Shown: positions 15,126 through 23,533, counted from the first letter of the stretch. The stretch is DNA of 29,295 bases from PALSA-1296 sp037143335 (GCA_037143335.1 JBAWZA010000024.1:1-29295), one strand, 5' to 3'. The notes: generated by a model not told the origin, from the sequence alone. Made by a program: numbers and translations.

Positions 15126-16088
15126 ATGATCTCAGTCGAATACGTAACCGAATTATTCAAAACGCCATTTTTGCAATTGGTCTCCGAAGCAAGCGCTGTG
15201 CATAAGCACTACCATGCGTTTGCTGATATACAGCTTTGTACACTTCTCTCGGTAAAGACCGGAGGATGCGAAGAGGATTGCGCATACTGCCCGCAAGCTG
15301 CGCGCTATGATACGGGTGTTGGCTCGCAAAAAATGTTGGATGTTGATTACGTTGTTGCCGCTGCTACTCAAGCCAAAGAAGCAGGCTCAACCAGATTTTG
15401 TATGGGTGCGGCGTGGAGAGAAGTCCATGAAGGGCAAGATTTCGAGAACGTCCTCGAAATGGTAACGAAGGTAAATGCAATGGGACTTGAAGTCTGCACG
15501 ACACTTGGTATGCTCAATGAGTCGCAGGCACAGCGCTTGAAAGAAGCAGGACTATCGGCTTATAATCATAATCTTGATACATCCGAAAGTTATTACGGAA
15601 AAATAATTCATACGCGTGAGTATCAAGATAGACTTGATACACTCGCACATGTTCGTGACGCTGGTATCTCCGTTTGTTGCGGTGGAATTTTAGGTATGGG
15701 CGAGACGATTGATGACAGAATACATTTCTTGCACACCCTCGCAAATTTTGATCCACAACCTGAGAGCGTACCTATCAATGCACTTGTCCCAATAGAGGGC
15801 ACACCGCTTGCTGACTTGCCACCGCTTGACCCGTTTGATTTTATTCGCGTCATTGCCTGTGCAAGAATCTTGATGCCTCGGTCACGCGTCCGTTTATCTG
15901 CCGGAAGACTTTCTCTCTCCGAAGAAGCCCAAGCCCTTGCATTCCTTGCTGGAGCAAATTCGATATTCACAGGAGATCAACTTCTAACTACACCAAATCC
16001 TGGCTTCGATAGAGATTCCGCGCTCCTGCAAAAACTGGGTGTAGAGAAGAAGGCTCCGTTTTCAGTTGAGATGTCAATGACGGAGTAG
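15126..16088 (+). CDS. bioB: Biotin synthase
   Basis: 320 residues. BioB is a radical SAM enzyme that inserts sulfur into dethiobiotin to make biotin. The [4Fe-4S] cluster motif is Cys48-x3-Cys52-x2-Cys55 in TGGCEEDCAYCPQ. Other family motifs are RFCMGAAWREV, CTTLGMLNESQAQRLKEAG, YNHNLDTSESYY, CCGGILGMGET, the Arg-containing RLSAGR (ligand of the [2Fe-2S] cluster) and FLAGANSIFTGDQLLTT. ATG 15126 was chosen over the upstream GTG 15093 because family members start close to VTELFKTPFLQLV and the additional 11 residues are not conserved. It is the first biotin gene, followed 66 bp later by an unrelated secreted-protein gene and then bioFDA. Confidence 0.96.
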   Translation: MISVEYVTELFKTPFLQLVSEASAVHKHYHAFADIQLCTLLSVKTGGCEEDCAYCPQAARYDTGVGSQKMLDVDYVVAAATQAKEAGSTRFCMGAAWREVHEGQDFENVLEMVTKVNAMGLEVCTTLGMLNESQAQRLKEAGLSAYNHNLDTSESYYGKIIHTREYQDRLDTLAHVRDAGISVCCGGILGMGETIDDRIHFLHTLANFDPQPESVPINALVPIEGTPLADLPPLDPFDFIRVIACARILMPRSRVRLSAGRLSLSEEAQALAFLAGANSIFTGDQLLTTPNPGFDRDSALLQKLGVEKKAPFSVEMSMTE

Positions 16089-16142
16089 GGGGATGGTTTT
16101 ATGCCCAGTACAGGATTTGGAAAAATCTCTTTAATAATTGCG

Positions 16143-16150
16143 TAAGTTTG
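16143..16150 (+). promoter_or_regulatory. TAnnTTTG promoter element before the gene inserted in the bio cluster
   Basis: TAAGTTTG lies 4 bp before ATG 16155, with a TTTGG 22 bp further upstream (16116-16120). If real, the secreted-protein gene and possibly bioFDA have their own transcript separate from bioB. The closeness to ATG would require a start at or within the first codon, so the call is tentative. Confidence 0.3.
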
Positions 16151-16154
16151 TAGG

Positions 16155-16988
16155 ATGAAAAAAACTGTACTCCTATTCCTACTACTTCTATCTTACAAAG
16201 TTTCTGCGCAAACTGATTTTGAAATTTCTAAATTTGAAATTAAAGTGCCGATGCATATTTCTCGTCACTCATGGTACCATGTTCCCCCCGGGGGATATGA
16301 TAGAACCAGCAGCGACACATCGGTGATAACTATGCAAGTAGTTGGTACAGATGTTACGTACTCCAAAAATGGCATGTCGTATGCTTTTGAATATCGTTCT
16401 TACAACGGAATAACTACTTCGATTACTTTCCTGCTAGATAGCGCCGCAAATAAATTACTCCACTTTGATTATTCTTATAGTGAGCGCGTCGCACGCGGGG
16501 AGACAAAAGTGGGTGTAAGTTTTGAAGAGCTTGATTTTTATACAGCAAGTGATAGTCAATTGGTTGTCAAAGATTCAGGTTATTCTCTTGTGAAGAAATT
16601 GATTTCCGCGACCTATGTTCGTAAGATGCAATCACCTCCAACTGTTGATGAAGGATTTGATGATGAATTAGTATCAGTTGTTAATTCAGATACTAGTGAT
16701 TTCTTCGGAAGTGTGACACTTAGAATCGCCAGACCATCAAGTGTTGCAAATGAATCAGCTCAATCTAAGAGTATATTGTTTACCGTTCTCCTTAATAGCT
16801 ATCGGCTCTTCTTCCCGGTCGCTACTCGCACAGAAACGCTTTACATTTACGACATCCTCGGTAGAGAAATCTCCCGCATCGAAATTCCTCCTGGTACAAC
16901 TCAATATACTCTTTCTACTGTCGGAGTTCCGAAGGGCGATTACTTTGCGCGGCTTGGAAATAAGACGGGACATTTTCTTGTCTATTGA
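16155..16988 (+). CDS. Secreted protein with T9SS-type C-terminal domain, inside the bio cluster
   Basis: 277 residues. The N-terminus is a signal peptide (MKKTVLLFLLLLSYKVSAQ). The body (about 25-190) is beta-rich with many Ser, Thr and Tyr and no family that I recognise. The last ~70 residues (NSYRLFFPVATRTETLYIYDILGREISRIEI ... VPKGDYFARLGNKTGHFLVY) match the second half of the type A T9SS sorting domain; the usual YPNP at its start is degenerate. It is predicted to be secreted. It sits between bioB (66 bp) and bioF (47 bp) on the same strand. Nothing in its sequence suggests a direct role in biotin synthesis. Confidence 0.75.
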   Translation: MKKTVLLFLLLLSYKVSAQTDFEISKFEIKVPMHISRHSWYHVPPGGYDRTSSDTSVITMQVVGTDVTYSKNGMSYAFEYRSYNGITTSITFLLDSAANKLLHFDYSYSERVARGETKVGVSFEELDFYTASDSQLVVKDSGYSLVKKLISATYVRKMQSPPTVDEGFDDELVSVVNSDTSDFFGSVTLRIARPSSVANESAQSKSILFTVLLNSYRLFFPVATRTETLYIYDILGREISRIEIPPGTTQYTLSTVGVPKGDYFARLGNKTGHFLVY

Positions 16989-17035
16989 TTCTCTTGTCGG
17001 CACGGTTATTACCTCTGAAATCGTTAGAGGGTTCA

Positions 17036-18178
17036 ATGGAACATGTAGTTGAGGAAAGGCTTCGCTCCGAACTTGGAATTTTGGAGCAAAAAAATCGCCG
17101 TAGGGAGTTCCGGATAACCGAGTGTTTGGATTTTACTTCCAACGATTATCTTGGGCTGACCAATAGCCCCGTGATTCGCGAACGTGCGATCAAAGATTTG
17201 CAATCTGGGATTCCGCTTGGATCTGGTGGTTCGAGGTTGCTGCGCGGTAATCATATCTGGCATGAACATGCCGAAAAAGATTTTGCAGAATTTGAGGGTG
17301 TAGAGAGTTCGCTCTTTTTTTCCTCAGGTTATTCAGCCAATATGGCAGTGCTCACGGCAATCCCGACACGACATGATCTCATCATTTATGATGCGATGGT
17401 TCATGCAAGTATCAAGGAGGGGATTCATGCAAGCCTTGCAGCAAAAAAAGTAGTGGAGCATAATTCTATCGAGGCAATTCGTAAAGCAGCAAGTGCCTGG
17501 AGTGGTGGAGATATTTTCGTTTTCGTTGAAAGTTTGTATTCGATGGATGGCGATGAAGCACCGCTCGTTGAGATTGCAAATGTTTGCACTGAACTTGGAT
17601 TGAATCTCATCGTTGACGAAGCACATGCGACTGGACTTTATGGAAAGCACGGACGCGGACTTGTTGATGAAAAAAATGTTCGCGAGAAAATACTCCTGAG
17701 TATTCATCCATGTGGCAAAGCACTCGCGAGTGCGGGGGCATTTGTTTGTTCGTCGGCAATTATTAAATCGTATCTCATTAACAAAGCGCGCACGATGATC
17801 TTCACGACAGCACTTCCACCGATGGTACCAGCAACGATCAGCGAAGTGCTGCGTGAGATAAAACGGAATCCTTCGCTCATCACTAAGGTGCACCATAATG
17901 CGAATTATGTTCGCAAAAAATTACGGACGCATCTAAAAAAATGGATTGTGCCTGAAGGAAGATCGCCGATAATTCCATTAATAATTGGAGATGATGCAAC
18001 ATCGGTTATAGTCGGAGATGAGATGCTCAAGCGCGGAGTAGATATTCGTCCAATTCGTCCGCCGACAGTTGCTGAAGGAACAGCGAGGTTTAGAATAACG
18101 GTAAATGCGATGCACGAACAAGGCGAACTTGACCAACTTTGCGACGGACTTATTGAATTAGAGAAAAATTATTTATGA
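17036..18178 (+). CDS. bioF: 8-amino-7-oxononanoate synthase
   Basis: 380 residues, the normal BioF length. This PLP enzyme of the alpha-oxoamine synthase family condenses pimeloyl-ACP/CoA with L-alanine. Motifs in order: DFTSNDYLGLTNSP, GSGGSRLLRGNHIWHEHAE, SSLFFSSGYSANMAVL, DAMVHASIKEG, ESLYSMDGDEAPL, LIVDEAHATGLYG, then CGKALASAGAF with Lys228 as the predicted Schiff-base lysine, and RIRPPTVAEG-like substrate residues near the end. ATG 17036 was chosen because AGAGG ends 5 bp before it and the family starts here; the frame is open upstream to 16985. bioF and bioD overlap by ATGA (18175-18178), indicating translational coupling. Confidence 0.94.
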   Translation: MEHVVEERLRSELGILEQKNRRREFRITECLDFTSNDYLGLTNSPVIRERAIKDLQSGIPLGSGGSRLLRGNHIWHEHAEKDFAEFEGVESSLFFSSGYSANMAVLTAIPTRHDLIIYDAMVHASIKEGIHASLAAKKVVEHNSIEAIRKAASAWSGGDIFVFVESLYSMDGDEAPLVEIANVCTELGLNLIVDEAHATGLYGKHGRGLVDEKNVREKILLSIHPCGKALASAGAFVCSSAIIKSYLINKARTMIFTTALPPMVPATISEVLREIKRNPSLITKVHHNANYVRKKLRTHLKKWIVPEGRSPIIPLIIGDDATSVIVGDEMLKRGVDIRPIRPPTVAEGTARFRITVNAMHEQGELDQLCDGLIELEKNYL

Positions 18179-18807
18179 GCAAATCATTTATTATCGCCGG
18201 AACAGATACGAACGTTGGGAAGACAATTCTTTCGGCATTGCTGATGTCGGTTGATGACTCATATGAATACTGGAAGCCGATTCAATCCGGATTGCAAGAG
18301 GAAACAGATTCCGAAGCAGTTTTAAGAATTTCGGAGTGTGATCCAAAGCGGATCTTGCCGGAAGCCTTTCGCTTAACCCAACCACTTTCACCGCATCTCT
18401 CTTCAAGGCTTGATGGGATTAGCATTGAGATTGAATCGCTCTTGCCACCGAAACTTGATAACATGATAATCGAAACGGCTGGTGGGGTATTCGCTCCGTT
18501 CAATAATGATCTCTTTCAAATTGATCTGATGATGATGTGGAATCTGCCGGTGATACTCGCCGCGCGTTCGTCACTTGGCACGATCAATCATACCCTGCTA
18601 ACAATTGAAGCGTTTCGTGCACGCGACATTGAACTTGAAGGCGTAGTGATGATTGGTGAACCGAATGAAGAAAATGAAAAAGCTGTTGCGCATTATGGCA
18701 AGACGGAAATTATTGGACGCATTCCAATCATTTCTAATTTGAACAAACAAAATTTACAAGCCACTTACACAGAACATTTCGGTGACAGACTGGCAAGCAT
18801 ACGATAG
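18175..18807 (+). CDS. bioD: Dethiobiotin synthetase
   Basis: 210 residues. BioD makes dethiobiotin from 7,8-diaminononanoate, CO2 and ATP. The P-loop GTDTNVGKT spans residues 9-17. It is followed by YEYWKPIQSGL, RLTQPLSPHLSS, the IIETAGGVFAPFN motif that corresponds to the ExAGG segment of BioD, and PVILAARSSLGTINHTLL. The C-terminal GRIPII completes the fold. The start overlaps the bioF stop by 4 nt, and the 3' end overlaps the bioA start by 26 nt in another frame, so the three genes are one tightly coupled translation unit. Confidence 0.94.
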   Translation: MSKSFIIAGTDTNVGKTILSALLMSVDDSYEYWKPIQSGLQEETDSEAVLRISECDPKRILPEAFRLTQPLSPHLSSRLDGISIEIESLLPPKLDNMIIETAGGVFAPFNNDLFQIDLMMMWNLPVILAARSSLGTINHTLLTIEAFRARDIELEGVVMIGEPNEENEKAVAHYGKTEIIGRIPIISNLNKQNLQATYTEHFGDRLASIR

Positions 18808-20080
18808 AGAATTCATCTGGCATCCCTATACACAGATGCAATTGCTTCCCGAAGCGATCGGAGTTGTGCGTGGTGAAGGCTCGTATCTTTATCTTGCTGA
18901 TGGAAGAAAAATATTTGATGGTATCTCATCGTGGTGGGTAACGCTTCACGGTCACTCACATCCACGCATCGCGGCGGCGATTGCCGAGCAAGCGCAAAAG
19001 CTTGAACAAGTCATCTTCGCAGGCTTCACGCACGAACCTGCGTCTGTACTTGCGAAGAAACTCAGTGACCGTGCACCGTCGGGACTTGCAAAAGTATTTT
19101 ATAGTGACGATGGCTCCACGGCTGTCGAAGTTGCACTCAAGATGGCGGTGCAGTATTGGAAAAATCATGGCGAAGACCGCACCACCTTTCTTGCTCTCGA
19201 AGGTGCGTATCATGGCGATACCTTCGGTGCAATGAGTGCAAGCTCACGCGGAGCATTCACTGCGCCTTTCGGCAAAATGCTTTTTGATGTGATCCGTCTG
19301 CCGTTCCCAGAGCCAGAGAAAGACGATAAGAAGGCTAATGATTTTTCAGAATCTGAGCAGAAATTTCTTGAGGTTCTCCGACAAAATATCAGAACGAATT
19401 CTGGTCTTGCCGGATTTATTTATGAACCACTTCTTCTTGGCGCTGGCGGGATGAAGTTATGGCGTAAGGAAGTGCTCGAAGAATCGATGCGTATGTGCAA
19501 AGAAAAAAATATTCTCTGCATTGCTGATGAAGTGCTAACAGGGTTTGGAAGGACAGGTACTTTTTTTGCATCGGATTCAATTCAAATAGCTCCGGACTTG
19601 ATGACGCTCTCGAAGGGGCTGACTGGCGGTTTCCTTCCTCTTGGCGTTACACTTGCATCACAGAAAATTTACGACTCATTTTTAAGCGATGACCGTTCCA
19701 AAGCTTTTTTTCATGGACACAGTTTTACGGGAAATCCAATCAGTTGCGCCGCATCCGTCGCCTCTCTGAAAATTTTTGAAGATGAGCCAGTCATGGAGCG
19801 GGTAGCAAGTATCGAGCTTGTGCATACCGAACGAATGACCCGCCTTGCTTCGCAACTCGGCTATGATGTCCGTGTCAAGGGTAGCCTTGCAGTGATGGAG
19901 CCAAAAAAATCGGCTGGTTACTTTGGCGGCTCACCATTTGCTCTCCAAAGAAAATGTTTATCGGCTGGGCTACTAATACGTCCGCTGGGTGATACAATTT
20001 ACCTCTTACCACCTTATAGTACCTCTATTGAGTCCCTTCATCATGTCTATGATGCGCTTCAGGATGTGATTTCTAAGTAG
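18782..20080 (+). CDS. bioA: Adenosylmethionine-8-amino-7-oxononanoate aminotransferase
   Basis: 432 residues. BioA transfers an amino group from SAM (or lysine in some bacteria) to 8-amino-7-oxononanoate. N-terminal FIWHPYTQM, then GISSWWVTLHGHSHP, VFYSDDGSTAVEVALKMA, GAYHGDTFGAMSAS, CIADEVLTGFGRTG and TLSKGLTGGFLP with Lys278 as the PLP lysine follow the E. coli BioA order closely. The start is GTG at 18782 within the end of bioD; the family starts with xxxAxDxxxIWHPYT, matching this position, and no later ATG fits. No Shine-Dalgarno is needed if it is coupled to bioD. It is the last gene of the cluster; no bioC, bioH or bioW was seen in the window. Confidence 0.95.
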   Translation: MTDWQAYDREFIWHPYTQMQLLPEAIGVVRGEGSYLYLADGRKIFDGISSWWVTLHGHSHPRIAAAIAEQAQKLEQVIFAGFTHEPASVLAKKLSDRAPSGLAKVFYSDDGSTAVEVALKMAVQYWKNHGEDRTTFLALEGAYHGDTFGAMSASSRGAFTAPFGKMLFDVIRLPFPEPEKDDKKANDFSESEQKFLEVLRQNIRTNSGLAGFIYEPLLLGAGGMKLWRKEVLEESMRMCKEKNILCIADEVLTGFGRTGTFFASDSIQIAPDLMTLSKGLTGGFLPLGVTLASQKIYDSFLSDDRSKAFFHGHSFTGNPISCAASVASLKIFEDEPVMERVASIELVHTERMTRLASQLGYDVRVKGSLAVMEPKKSAGYFGGSPFALQRKCLSAGLLIRPLGDTIYLLPPYSTSIESLHHVYDALQDVISK

Positions 20081-20143
20081 AATCGCCACATTACATGTAG
20101 ATACATACAATACTTTATAATATTGCTGAAACTTAGGCTTTTT

Positions 20144-20281
20144 AGAAACTAATGTTCTTGAATCTCATGTTGATTAGCCAGTTATTAATACCAATATTTT
20201 AAAAGAGAGTTTCTTAGTGATAGAATGGTCCTCCGCTACTTCTATTATTCGATCTCGAATAAAAAAGTAGCCCGTGGGAGG
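20144..20281 (+). ncRNA. Candidate structured RNA downstream of bioA
   Basis: The 327-bp gap after bioA has no convincing gene. AGAAACT (20144-20150) can pair with AGTTTCT (20208-20214). A more complex hairpin then follows: CCTCC (20230-20234) with GGAGG (20277-20281), GCTACTT (20235-20241) with AAGTAGC (20265-20271), and an inner ATTCG/CGAAT stem (20247-20251 with 20256-20260). The final AGG of this hairpin is shared with the 5' arm of the terminator at 20279, so the two folds exclude each other, as in an attenuator. It may be the bio operon 3' region, an sRNA or a leader. No known RNA family was recognised. Confidence 0.35.
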
Positions 20282-20312
20282 GGTTATCACATGAAGTGAA
20301 AGCCCCTTTTTT
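20279..20312 (+). terminator. Intrinsic terminator after the bio cluster
   Basis: AGGGGTTATCAC (20279-20290) pairs with GTGAAAGCCCCT (20296-20307) around a 5-nt loop, with one mismatch and one wobble, and a run of six T follows. It lies 199 bp after the bioA stop and ahead of the promoter of the next gene. Confidence 0.8.
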
Positions 20313-20352
20313 ATTTTCCAAGACTTTTCAGGATTTGTGTAAATTGGGTTGG

Positions 20353-20360
20353 TATATTTG
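20353..20360 (+). promoter_or_regulatory. TAnnTTTG promoter element for the 20.4 kb T9SS gene
   Basis: TATATTTG follows the terminator and precedes ATG 20408 by 47 bp, giving a leader of about 40 nt. A TTTG at 20334-20337 is 15 bp upstream, shorter than the usual spacing. Confidence 0.45.
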
Positions 20361-20407
20361 TACCATTATTTTCGTACCCAGAATTTTCTTCAGCAACTAT
20401 CACAATA

Positions 20408-22036
20408 ATGCGTATGTCAATCACCACAAAGCTCTCCTCGGTTTTTTTTGTAGTAACTTGTCTCGTTGCGAGCAATTCATTCGGTCAGTGGTCTTGGTCG
20501 AAAGTAGTTGGTGTGAGTGGCTCAACTGATTGGGGAGCTGTGACAATGGATGATCAAGGAAATTTCCTCTTTGCTGGCACGAGTGACAAACTCGCTGGTT
20601 CTCCGAGTCACGGATTTGTGATGGCGAAGTACAGCGATACATTGAAGGCGCTTTGGAATACGAAGTTGCTTGGTGGGTCAGCGGTATCTGGGGGACTCAC
20701 GTCTGTCGGAGTTGATGCCGGAGGAAATAGTTATATGATCGATAAATCCGATTACGCTCTCACAGCACCGGACGCAACGAAGCTCACATACTTTCTTCCA
20801 TTTTATTTTATCTCAAAATTCCTACCGAATGGTTCGATGGCTTGGAGTAAAATTCTTGTGATGGGTGAGTACAAACGATTCCAAGTAATGCCCGATGGGA
20901 CGATCTGTATTTATGCAACGGGCTTGGGCAATAGTTCGGTCTTGGGATCCGATTCCATAAAAGTGTATGGCAATGTTTTTCTTGAGATTAATACTGATGG
21001 TACACTTTCACGAGCAGTGTCAGCTGATCAATTGGGACTTACGCCGTTGTATTGGCAGTGGCAGGAAAAAGGAAAAGTGTTTGTGATTGATTTTACAGGA
21101 CCTACTTACGGACCGTGGTATTATCATAAGACAACCGTTGACTTGTCTACAAAAGCCGTCGTTCACTCAGATAGCTTGAAGGTCACAGGCAAGCCGAATA
21201 CTTTCGCTTGGAATACCGGAGGTGTGGATGCAAATCTCCTCACGACCGTAGAGCCAACATCAGGCCATATTTATGCAATCATGGGTGCAACGACAAGCGA
21301 CATCGTGCTCAATGATAAAGATACACTGCATAAAATGGTGAATACGCAGACCGGCGATGGATATGTTGTCGAGTTGGATGAGACTATGAAGGTCGTTCAC
21401 ATGATTCATGTTACAAATCCAGTTCAGCTTGTAGTTCGTGGTGCGCAAGTGGTGTTGACTGCAATTGTCCGAGGCACCGCAGATTTCGGATTTGTTTCTC
21501 CTGATACAACGATTCGCATTACGAGAAAAAGTTACCTTCAAGACGGGACCGTCGTCTATGTGATGGATCGTTCACTTCACTATCAAAGACATGGACTTGT
21601 TGAGGCAGAATACCAGAAGCCTTGCGTACCGAATCTTACATTCATTGCGCCAAGCGGAGATATCTATCTTTCACTCAACACAAGTGGTACATTATTTTTC
21701 CAAGGTATGGCAGTAGCACCAGGCGGAAGTGGAACAGTGCTCGCAAAGTTAGGTGGTCCGACAAATGCGGTTCACAATAATAGTTTAATCGGGGCAACCT
21801 ATAGTGTATTTCCAAATCCTGCTTCATCAACGCTGTCGGTTCAGATTGATGGTGATTGCACTATCAGCAATTACGAAATTCTGGATGTGTTAGGTAAAGT
21901 ACAGGAGCGTGGAATTGTTTCCGGAAATCATTTTTCGATTGACGTGCGCGATCTCAGCGAAGGTACGTATTTTCTCAGAATTACAGATAAGTCTATTGGT
22001 GATTCTAGGATTCAGAAATTTACAATTCTTCGATAG
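20408..22036 (+). CDS. Secreted T9SS cargo protein with SBBP-like repeats
   Basis: 542 residues. A signal peptide (to about FGQ27) is followed by a long beta-rich region with propeller-like phrases such as WSWSKVVGVSGSTDWGAVTMDDQGN, FVMAKYSDTLKALWNTKLLGG and SVGVDAGGNSYMI, which resemble the beta-propeller repeat class (SBBP) seen in Bacteroidetes and Chlorobi secreted proteins. Residues about 465-542 form a type A sorting domain (YSVFPNPASSTLSVQI ... YEILDVLGKVQERG ... LSEGTYFLRI). It should be secreted by T9SS and remain extracellular or cell-associated. Two ATG codons, 20408 and 20414, are possible starts. Its function is unknown. It has its own promoter and is probably monocistronic. Confidence 0.85.
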   Translation: MRMSITTKLSSVFFVVTCLVASNSFGQWSWSKVVGVSGSTDWGAVTMDDQGNFLFAGTSDKLAGSPSHGFVMAKYSDTLKALWNTKLLGGSAVSGGLTSVGVDAGGNSYMIDKSDYALTAPDATKLTYFLPFYFISKFLPNGSMAWSKILVMGEYKRFQVMPDGTICIYATGLGNSSVLGSDSIKVYGNVFLEINTDGTLSRAVSADQLGLTPLYWQWQEKGKVFVIDFTGPTYGPWYYHKTTVDLSTKAVVHSDSLKVTGKPNTFAWNTGGVDANLLTTVEPTSGHIYAIMGATTSDIVLNDKDTLHKMVNTQTGDGYVVELDETMKVVHMIHVTNPVQLVVRGAQVVLTAIVRGTADFGFVSPDTTIRITRKSYLQDGTVVYVMDRSLHYQRHGLVEAEYQKPCVPNLTFIAPSGDIYLSLNTSGTLFFQGMAVAPGGSGTVLAKLGGPTNAVHNNSLIGATYSVFPNPASSTLSVQIDGDCTISNYEILDVLGKVQERGIVSGNHFSIDVRDLSEGTYFLRITDKSIGDSRIQKFTILR

Positions 22037-22047
22037 AGTTCATGCTG

Positions 22048-22124
22048 GTCATTTCGACCGAAGGGAGAAATCGTTAATCCAGAATATTTCAGGCATAACG
22101 ATTTCTCTCTTCGTTCGAAATGAC
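22048..22124. repeat. Near-perfect inverted repeat of the GTCATTTCGACCGAAGGGAG type
   Basis: A 28-bp arm at 22048-22075 and its inverted copy at 22097-22124 match at 26 of 28 positions, with 21 bp between. It fills the gap between convergent genes. The arm resembles a palindromic repeat that I remember as common between genes in Bacteroidota genomes (established only from memory). It may also act as a transcript end, though there is no T-run. Confidence 0.7.
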
Positions 22125-22133
22125 TATGTTCGA

Positions 22134-23324
22134 TTAGTGTTGCAGAATCAGTTGACTAATTCTGCGACGTGGCTTGCCGATATTCATCGTCGTTGTTTTC
22201 TTGGAGGAGTAGGTGCGAACGACATCATCATAGCTCAGTAGCATTTTCTCCAAGCTACGCTCCCATGTTTGTTCTTGTCCATATAGGAAAGCTTGCTTCG
22301 ACATCTCTGCACGAAGCTCTGGGTTATCGAGCAGTGATTCGATCTTCAGTGCTGTATCCTCAGCATCACGTGGGTTTGCGAGGAAGCCCGTGATTCCAGA
22401 TTTTACAAATCCAGCTGCGCCACCCTTATTCCCACACACAGGTGGCAAACCCGATGACATCGCTTCAAGTGTAACGTTGCCGAATGTTTCTGTTGTAGAT
22501 GGGAAAACAAATACATCACTGGAGGCATACGCTGCTGATAGATCTATACCCGATTGATTGCCGAGGAATTTTGCATCAGGCATTAATTTTTCGAGATCTT
22601 TACGTGCAGGTCCATCGCCACATATTACGAATGCAACATCCGATCTGCGCTCTTTGAGTAGTTGATAAGTGGCTGCAAGTGTCTTCAAGTCTTTTTCCCA
22701 GACGAGCCTTGCAACAAAAAGTAACACTTGTTTTCCTTCGACGCCAACACGTCGCTTCCACGTCTCATCCTGGTGTCGTGGATGAAAGAGTGAGGTGTCA
22801 ACGCCGTGCGGAATAAATTCTAAATTCGTTAGGCGATGATCGCGCAGTTCTTCTAAAATGGGCATAGATGGCACATATACCTTCTCACATTTATTATAAA
22901 GATTGCGGAAGTACGACCAGCTGAAGCGCTCCAACATTTTTACACGATAGTAACGAGCATAGCTTGCAAAATGCGTGTGATAGGTTGCAACGACAGGGAT
23001 ATTATTTCGCTGACCGTATTTGATTGCCGCAAGTCCAAGTGAGCAAGGGCTGTTGATATGCAAAATATCTGGGCGGTAATCGGCAAGATGCTCCTCGATC
23101 TGGTTTGTTCCGGGAAGCGGGAAGCGATAGTCGTTGTAGAGAGGAAATTGTACTGAAGGGACATCATACATCGGAACGGTGCGCTCATTCTCAGGCGGTG
23201 TGATCGCAGAAAAGAAAACGTGGCTGACTTGCTTGTGTTGGAGATACTCACTCAGACGGTAGAGCACGCGCGTAACACCGTCCATCCCTGGTTTCATTGA
23301 TCCGGCAAAATAAGCTATCCTCAT
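22134..23324 (-). CDS. GT4-family glycosyltransferase (SqdX/Agt/MgtA-like)
   Basis: 396 residues of the GT-B fold. The N-terminal domain has RIAYFAGSMKPGMDGVTRVL, HINSPCSLGLAAIKYG and VATYHTHFASYARYY, as in SqdX/SQD2 and diacylglycerol or mannosyl transferases. The C-terminal domain has IPHGVDTSLFHP, LLFVARLVWEKDL and VICGDGPAR. The EX7E motif lies in TETFGNVTLEAMSSGLP, giving a retaining enzyme using a nucleotide sugar. A short basic tail follows (about 370-396). AGGAAGGG (23339-23332) is a good ribosome-binding site 7 nt before ATG 23324. A TAnnTTTG element and a Pho-box-like array lie upstream. Glycosylation of diacylglycerol is the favoured role by context; phosphatidylinositol mannosyl or cell-wall roles remain possible. 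Confidence 0.88.
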   Translation of the reverse strand: MRIAYFAGSMKPGMDGVTRVLYRLSEYLQHKQVSHVFFSAITPPENERTVPMYDVPSVQFPLYNDYRFPLPGTNQIEEHLADYRPDILHINSPCSLGLAAIKYGQRNNIPVVATYHTHFASYARYYRVKMLERFSWSYFRNLYNKCEKVYVPSMPILEELRDHRLTNLEFIPHGVDTSLFHPRHQDETWKRRVGVEGKQVLLFVARLVWEKDLKTLAATYQLLKERRSDVAFVICGDGPARKDLEKLMPDAKFLGNQSGIDLSAAYASSDVFVFPSTTETFGNVTLEAMSSGLPPVCGNKGGAAGFVKSGITGFLANPRDAEDTALKIESLLDNPELRAEMSKQAFLYGQEQTWERSLEKMLLSYDDVVRTYSSKKTTTMNIGKPRRRISQLILQH

Positions 23325-23357
23325 ATCATGTCCCTTCCTATCAGTTTAAGCATTATG

Positions 23358-23365
23358 CAAAAATA
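23358..23365 (-). promoter_or_regulatory. TAnnTTTG promoter element for the glycosyltransferase gene
   Basis: TATTTTTG on the minus strand (23365 to 23358) sits 9 bp downstream of the Pho-box-like array and 33 bp before the start codon. No normal -33 element is seen; the array takes that place, as at activator-dependent Pho promoters. Confidence 0.55.
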
Positions 23366-23374
23366 CACTTTTAA

Positions 23375-23413
23375 TGTGAAGGAATTATTACCAAATTGTT
23401 AAGAAATTGTTAA
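23375..23413 (-). promoter_or_regulatory. Pho-box-like array upstream of the glycosyltransferase gene
   Basis: Read on the minus strand there are four half-sites of 6 bp with 5-bp spacers: TTAACA, TTAACA, GTAATA, TTCACA. The period is 11 bp throughout. This is the arrangement of Bacillus PhoP boxes (TT(A/T/C)ACA repeats with about 5-bp spacing) and has the 11-bp period of PhoB boxes. The first 21 bp are identical to the start of the array at 24671. It is oriented toward the gene it would activate. Confidence 0.65.
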
Positions 23414-23533
23414 ATCTCGAAATACCCTCGAATTCCGCTCTGGTCGCGGTTTAGCAATTTGGTGGTAATTCCATACATGAGCTACGCGTGAATCTACAGG
23501 AAGTTATAGCACAAGCCATTCATGAAGAATTAT

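Noticed and set aside
17333..17896. 187-codon minus-strand ORF inside bioF
   Set aside because: Shadow of a highly conserved bioF; the composition (Cys/His/Arg-rich) is that of an antisense frame.
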